The notes beneath the pieces are model-generated. The model saw only the letters and a list, made by a program, of their open reading frames with translations, searched no databases and was not told the origin of the DNA. A program made the translations under genes and the position numbers. A stretch of DNA of 43,689 nucleotides from Prevotella sp. (lineage in GTDB: Bacteria; Bacteroidota; Bacteroidia; Bacteroidales; Bacteroidaceae): the NCBI GenBank assembly GCA_017509155.1, contig JAFWQE010000165.1:1-43689 (forward strand), read 5' to 3'. Shown one piece after another: positions 40,280-43,689 of this stretch. The first letter of the stretch is position 1, and the number at the start of each line of letters is the position of its first letter.

Positions 40280-42526
40280 ATGATGAAAACTACAACAATC
40301 CTTAGAAGAGCCTGCCTGAGCCTTCTGCTGCTCATGGGCATGGCCGTGAACGTTTCTGCCGCCGACTATCCGCTCTACGTGTGCGGCGTACCAATAACAG
40401 ACGCCAACCGCCAGAACCTTTCGCAGATGCTGACGATGATGGGCTATCTGAAGAGCGGCACTGTGGAGTTCGACGGCAAACGCACCATTACGCTGCGCAA
40501 TGTGCAGATGGAATTCCATGGCACTAACGTAGATAACCTTTTGGGGGCAGCTGTTTTCGTGAATGCAACGATGGATCCAAGTGGCGATGGAGCACTTCCG
40601 GGCATCGACGACCTGACATTTGTCGTTGAAGGTGATAACAAGATTACCGGTGGAACCAACGCAGGAGCTTGTGTATTCCTCGCGAATATGTCCGACCGCG
40701 TTGTGTTCAAGGGCAGCGGGAAACTCGATGTCAGCTTCCTGCGCACGTCAACCGTCTCCACGGTAGAGTCGCAAAATTATGGAATTGAGGCAATGGGCAA
40801 TGTCTCCTTCCTAAGTGGTGAATACAAGTTTAACTGCAGTGACTTAGGTATATTCTGTAATGAGGGCAACATCTTTTTCGGTGGGGGCGATGTCACCTTC
40901 ATGGGCGGCATGGCTGCCGTGTCATACGAAGGCGACGAGAGCACAGAACCTCCCGTGCTGAGTCCTTTTGCAAAATATAATCTGATCAATGCTGTTCAGC
41001 TGGTTTCCGAAGGGGGAGAAGAACGATTGGCCGATGCAAGCGGCAACGTTCTGAAAAGCGTGAGGGTCATCGAGCAGGACAATTACATCTATCTGTATGT
41101 GGGTGGCACGCAAGTGACACGCCAGAACAAGGACGATGTGCTGGGCGACGGCGGAAGCGTGACCTTTGACGGCAAGACACTCACGCTTACCGATGCCAGT
41201 ATCGGCACTTGGAACCAGTATGATGTGGACGCCTTCTCCGTGGATGATTACGGAACAGTGAACGGCATGGAGAACATGCAGGTGAAGCTGGTTGGCGAGA
41301 ACACCACGAGCGGAGACGGGTGGCACCTGTATCGTGGCACCAAGATCTATGGCGACCCTTACATTAGCAAGCGCCCCAACGCGACAATGGCGTCGCTGAA
41401 AGCTGTTGGCCGATGGAGTCATCAATTTATCGACAACCTGACCGTGAGCGAATGCTCGCTCGACTTGGAAAGCCAGTTGGGCAGCTGTCTGAGCGGATAC
41501 ACCGAAGACGCCTTCCGTGTGGAAGCCAGTGGAAGTGAAGGCATTCTCCATGTGAACAACGCCTACGTCAAGGCCCATTGCCAGCGACAGCAGAACGGCT
41601 ATTACCCCATGGCCAAACTGGTGGTGGACGCCAGCGAGGGTTGCGATGTGCTCTGCCCGGCAGGATACTCCGGCGATAATGTGCAGTATTTCTGGGACGG
41701 CTCGGTCATCATCGGCAATTGTGGTGAGACATATCCACTGAGCGTGTGTGGCATACAGCTCTGCGAAGGAAACATTCCCTACCTGAACGAGGGCCTGCGC
41801 AGCTTATTATGGCTCACAGAGGGGTCGGTGTCCTTCGACCCTGACGCCAAGACGCTGACACTCGACGACGCCAATCTCAACTATAGTGTCTATAATGGCG
41901 ACAAACAAGTTGGTGTCATCATGAACTTAGATAAAGAGGATGAAAGCGCCATCGATGGGCTGAACATCGTTCTCAACGGAGACAACCACATCAGCTTCAC
42001 CAATGCTGCATGCGGCATCTTCTCATTGGGCGAAATGAATATCAGCAACAACGGCACGCTCACCATCACAGGTGACGACGAAGACGAGACCTCTGGCATA
42101 AGAGGTGATGCCAAAGTTACCTGCACCGGCGGGAACTATGCCGTCAGCTACGTGATGCAGGGCCTCAATGGTGATGAGGTGGTCATCAATAGTGGAAACT
42201 ATGATTTGAATGCCTCCTATGCAGGGCTGGGTGTGGGAAGAAGCGATTCACACCCAATGCCACAGCTTACGCTCGGGCCAGGAATGACGATTACGAAGCC
42301 TGTGGCCTACTATTGGAGGCCTAATGGTGCTACCTACTACATTACCGATGAAGACCATAACGTTGCTCCTCATGTGGTGATTGGACGTCCTGTTGCCACA
42401 CAGGTGACCAATGCCGCCGCCGAACAGACCGCGCCGACATGGAGCACGCTCGGCGGGCAGCGCATCGGCGAGCCCACGCACAAAGGCGTATACCTGAAGA
42501 ACGGAAAGAAAGTCGTGGTCAAGTGA
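40280..42526 (+). CDS. Secreted protein with three shared beta-rich modules
   Basis: This 748-aa protein has a signal peptide (ending VNVSAAD, cut near residue 27). Three related modules begin YPLYVCGVPITDANRQNL (near 29), LYVGGTQVTRQNKDD (near 272) and YPLSVCGIQLCEGNIPYL (near 484). Each continues to a strand of the type G-x-V-x-F-D-x-K-T-L-T-L and then a segment with I-D-G-L and N-N-G-T-L-T-I-T-G patterns like a beta-helix. The proteins at 15126 and 17454 carry the same module. The C-terminus STLGGQRIGEPTHKGVYL...NGKKVVVK is the shared signature. I know no function; sugar binding is a guess from the beta-helix-like texture. The start was chosen for the signal peptide; an ATG at 40244 lies inside the repeat. 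Confidence 0.85.
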   Translation: MMKTTTILRRACLSLLLLMGMAVNVSAADYPLYVCGVPITDANRQNLSQMLTMMGYLKSGTVEFDGKRTITLRNVQMEFHGTNVDNLLGAAVFVNATMDPSGDGALPGIDDLTFVVEGDNKITGGTNAGACVFLANMSDRVVFKGSGKLDVSFLRTSTVSTVESQNYGIEAMGNVSFLSGEYKFNCSDLGIFCNEGNIFFGGGDVTFMGGMAAVSYEGDESTEPPVLSPFAKYNLINAVQLVSEGGEERLADASGNVLKSVRVIEQDNYIYLYVGGTQVTRQNKDDVLGDGGSVTFDGKTLTLTDASIGTWNQYDVDAFSVDDYGTVNGMENMQVKLVGENTTSGDGWHLYRGTKIYGDPYISKRPNATMASLKAVGRWSHQFIDNLTVSECSLDLESQLGSCLSGYTEDAFRVEASGSEGILHVNNAYVKAHCQRQQNGYYPMAKLVVDASEGCDVLCPAGYSGDNVQYFWDGSVIIGNCGETYPLSVCGIQLCEGNIPYLNEGLRSLLWLTEGSVSFDPDAKTLTLDDANLNYSVYNGDKQVGVIMNLDKEDESAIDGLNIVLNGDNHISFTNAACGIFSLGEMNISNNGTLTITGDDEDETSGIRGDAKVTCTGGNYAVSYVMQGLNGDEVVINSGNYDLNASYAGLGVGRSDSHPMPQLTLGPGMTITKPVAYYWRPNGATYYITDEDHNVAPHVVIGRPVATQVTNAAAEQTAPTWSTLGGQRIGEPTHKGVYLKNGKKVVVK

Positions 42527-42686
42527 TCACGAATTTGAGAATTACCGGAATTGGTATTCACGGGGTTCGGTCACGAATTTGAGAATTACCGAAATCGGTA
42601 TTCACGGGGTTCGGTCACGAATTTGAGAATTACCGGAATTGGTATTCACGGGGTTCGGTCACGAATTTGAGAATTACCGGAATTGG
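42527..42686 (+). repeat. 44-bp tandem repeat, 3.6 copies
   Basis: Units TCACGAATTTGAGAATTACC...GGGGTTCGG start at 42527, 42571, 42615 and 42659 with an exact 44-bp period. It begins directly after the stop codon. The 1.16-kb end of the window from here to 43689 is entirely repeats, with no gene. Confidence 0.95.
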
Positions 42687-42727
42687 AGTTTATTCATGAG
42701 ACATTGCATCAGCATTCACGATTATTC

Positions 42728-42831
42728 GCCTGCGGCGCTACACGAATATGCATGAATGCCCATGAATGTCTCATGAATTATTTTTGAAAAATTATATGTG
42801 TATTCATGCATATTCGTGTAGCGCCGCAGGC
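42728..42831. repeat. 104-bp palindrome, GCCTGCGGCGCTA family
   Basis: Near-identical to 14668-14772 with perfect outer arms GCCTGCGGCGCTACACGAAT / ATTCGTGTAGCGCCGCAGGC. Confidence 0.9.
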
Positions 42832-42844
42832 ATTTTGGCAATTT

Positions 42845-42940
42845 GCCGCAGGCAATATGCATGAATGCCCATGAATGTCTCATGAATTATTTTTGAAAAA
42901 TTACATGTGAATTCATGCATATTCGTGTAGCGCCGCAGGC
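42845..42940. repeat. Second, partial copy of the palindrome in tandem
   Basis: Repeats the right three-quarters of 42728-42831, from GCCGCAGGCAATATGCATG to CGTGTAGCGCCGCAGGC, but the left arm lacks CGCTACACGAA. Each copy is followed by ATTTTGGCAATTTGCCGCAG. Confidence 0.85.
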
Positions 42941-43004
42941 ATTTTGGCAATTTGCCGCAGTCAGATTGTCAGTTTCGGAAAGACAAACTGCCGCTTTCAG
43001 GAAA

Positions 43005-43092
43005 CGATTCCATTGATTTCGTTCAACGATTCCATTGGTTTTGTTGAACAATTCCATTGACTTTGTTCAACAAATCCATTGGCTTTGTTTCG
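43005..43092 (+). repeat. Array of four 22-bp units (CCATTGG family)
   Basis: Four units start at 43005, 43027, 43049 and 43071, same orientation as at 14837. The palindrome-array order is the same in both places. Confidence 0.85.
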
Positions 43093-43182
43093 TAAAACTG
43101 CCGTTTTCGTTGGTTCCAACTGTCGTTTTCAACGATTCTTTTTGTCGGTTTTCTATAGAAGAACAGCCATCCCATCCCATCA

Positions 43183-43689
43183 TCTCTAATTCTCTAATTC
43201 GTGACAATCAAGTTGTGCTCTTTCCTTTATCACGAATTAGAGAATTAAAGAATGATATGCAGACAAAAAATCTCTAATTCTCTAATTCGTGATAAATAGA
43301 TTATAATTCTTTGTTTGTCACGAATGAGAGAATTAAAGAATGAGAGCCGACCCCATATTCTCCAATTTTCAAATTCGTGATAAAGTGTTCGTAATCCTTG
43401 GCGTATCACGAGATTGCGAATGAGAGAATGATGGCCAAACAAAAAATCTCTAATTCTCAAATTCGTGATAAAAAGATTATAATTCTTTGTTTGTCACGAA
43501 TTAGAGAATTAAAGAATGAGAGGCGACCCCATATTCTCCAATTATCAAATTCGTGATAAAGTGTTCGTAATCCTTGGCGTATCACGAGATTGCGAATGAG
43601 AGAATGATGGCCAAACAAAAAATCTCTAATTCTCTAATTCGTGATAAAAAGATTATAATTCTTTGTTTGTCACGAATTAGAGAATTAGA
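43183..43689. repeat. 176-bp tandem repeat of CACGAATTAGAGAATTA hairpins
   Basis: The string TCTCTAATTCTC(T/A)AATTCGTGAT recurs at 43271, 43447 and 43623, exactly 176 bp apart. Each period has two hairpins whose arms are TAATTCGTGA and TCACGAATTA. A first, shorter hairpin lies at 43183-43253. The last period is cut by the window end. The core TCACGAATT also opens the 44-bp repeat at 42527. Confidence 0.9.

Noticed and set aside
43183-43689. CRISPR array
   Set aside because: Repeats are regular but the intervening sequences are the same in each 176-bp period, and no cas genes are near.

Overview
The window reads as chromosomal DNA of a Bacteroidota species, most likely a Prevotellaceae relative. 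The signs are promoters of the Bacteroidetes type (TTTG, about 20 bp, TAnnTTTG), a SusC/SusD pair, BspA-type and leucine-rich surface proteins, lipoproteins with classical lipoboxes, and the core genes pyrE, argH, prmC, recX and ribD. Coding DNA is fairly GC-rich. The spaces between genes hold an unusual density of simple-sequence and palindromic repeats.

Region 1 (about 240-14,620, all + strand) is the most interesting part. One good promoter (243-274) precedes seven co-oriented genes: a small P-loop NTPase, a 972-aa polytopic membrane protein with an FtsW/RodA (SEDS)-like C-terminus, two larger paralogous P-loop GTPase-like proteins, an 887-aa protein with one transmembrane helix near its C-terminus (possibly GAP1-like), a penicillin-binding transpeptidase with altered motifs and a terminal cysteine cluster, and a membrane-anchored GH25 muramidase. 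I read this as a GTPase-controlled peptidoglycan synthesis or remodelling module. I cannot assign it to a named system.

Region 2 (15.1-20.0 kb) holds two divergently transcribed secreted proteins, one leucine-rich and one with BspA/DUF285 repeats. They share an uncharacterised module and a C-terminal signature with a third secreted protein at 40.3-42.5 kb. Region 3 (20.1-30.8 kb) is housekeeping: pyrE, an SRPBCC protein, argH, a Rieske-like lipoprotein, a candidate structured ncRNA with its own terminator, tRNA-Leu(TAA), two envelope lipoproteins, a minus-strand operon (beta-flower protein, prmC, recX, comF-like) and ribD. Region 4 (31.9-39.9 kb) is a small polysaccharide utilisation locus: susC and susD on the minus strand, with a divergent GH43 glycosidase.

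At least six families of intergenic repeat were found by eye: a G-rich hairpin restricted to the first 17.4 kb, a 171-bp inverted-repeat element at 1-171 with a copy in opposite orientation at 40,087-40,258, shorter hairpins with the same ACTATTGTCC-type core, arrays of four 22-bp units, a 104-bp palindrome, and tandem 44-, 66- and 176-bp repeats. Some of the same sequences lie in frame inside genes of region 1. All family assignments are from motif recognition by eye; no search was run.
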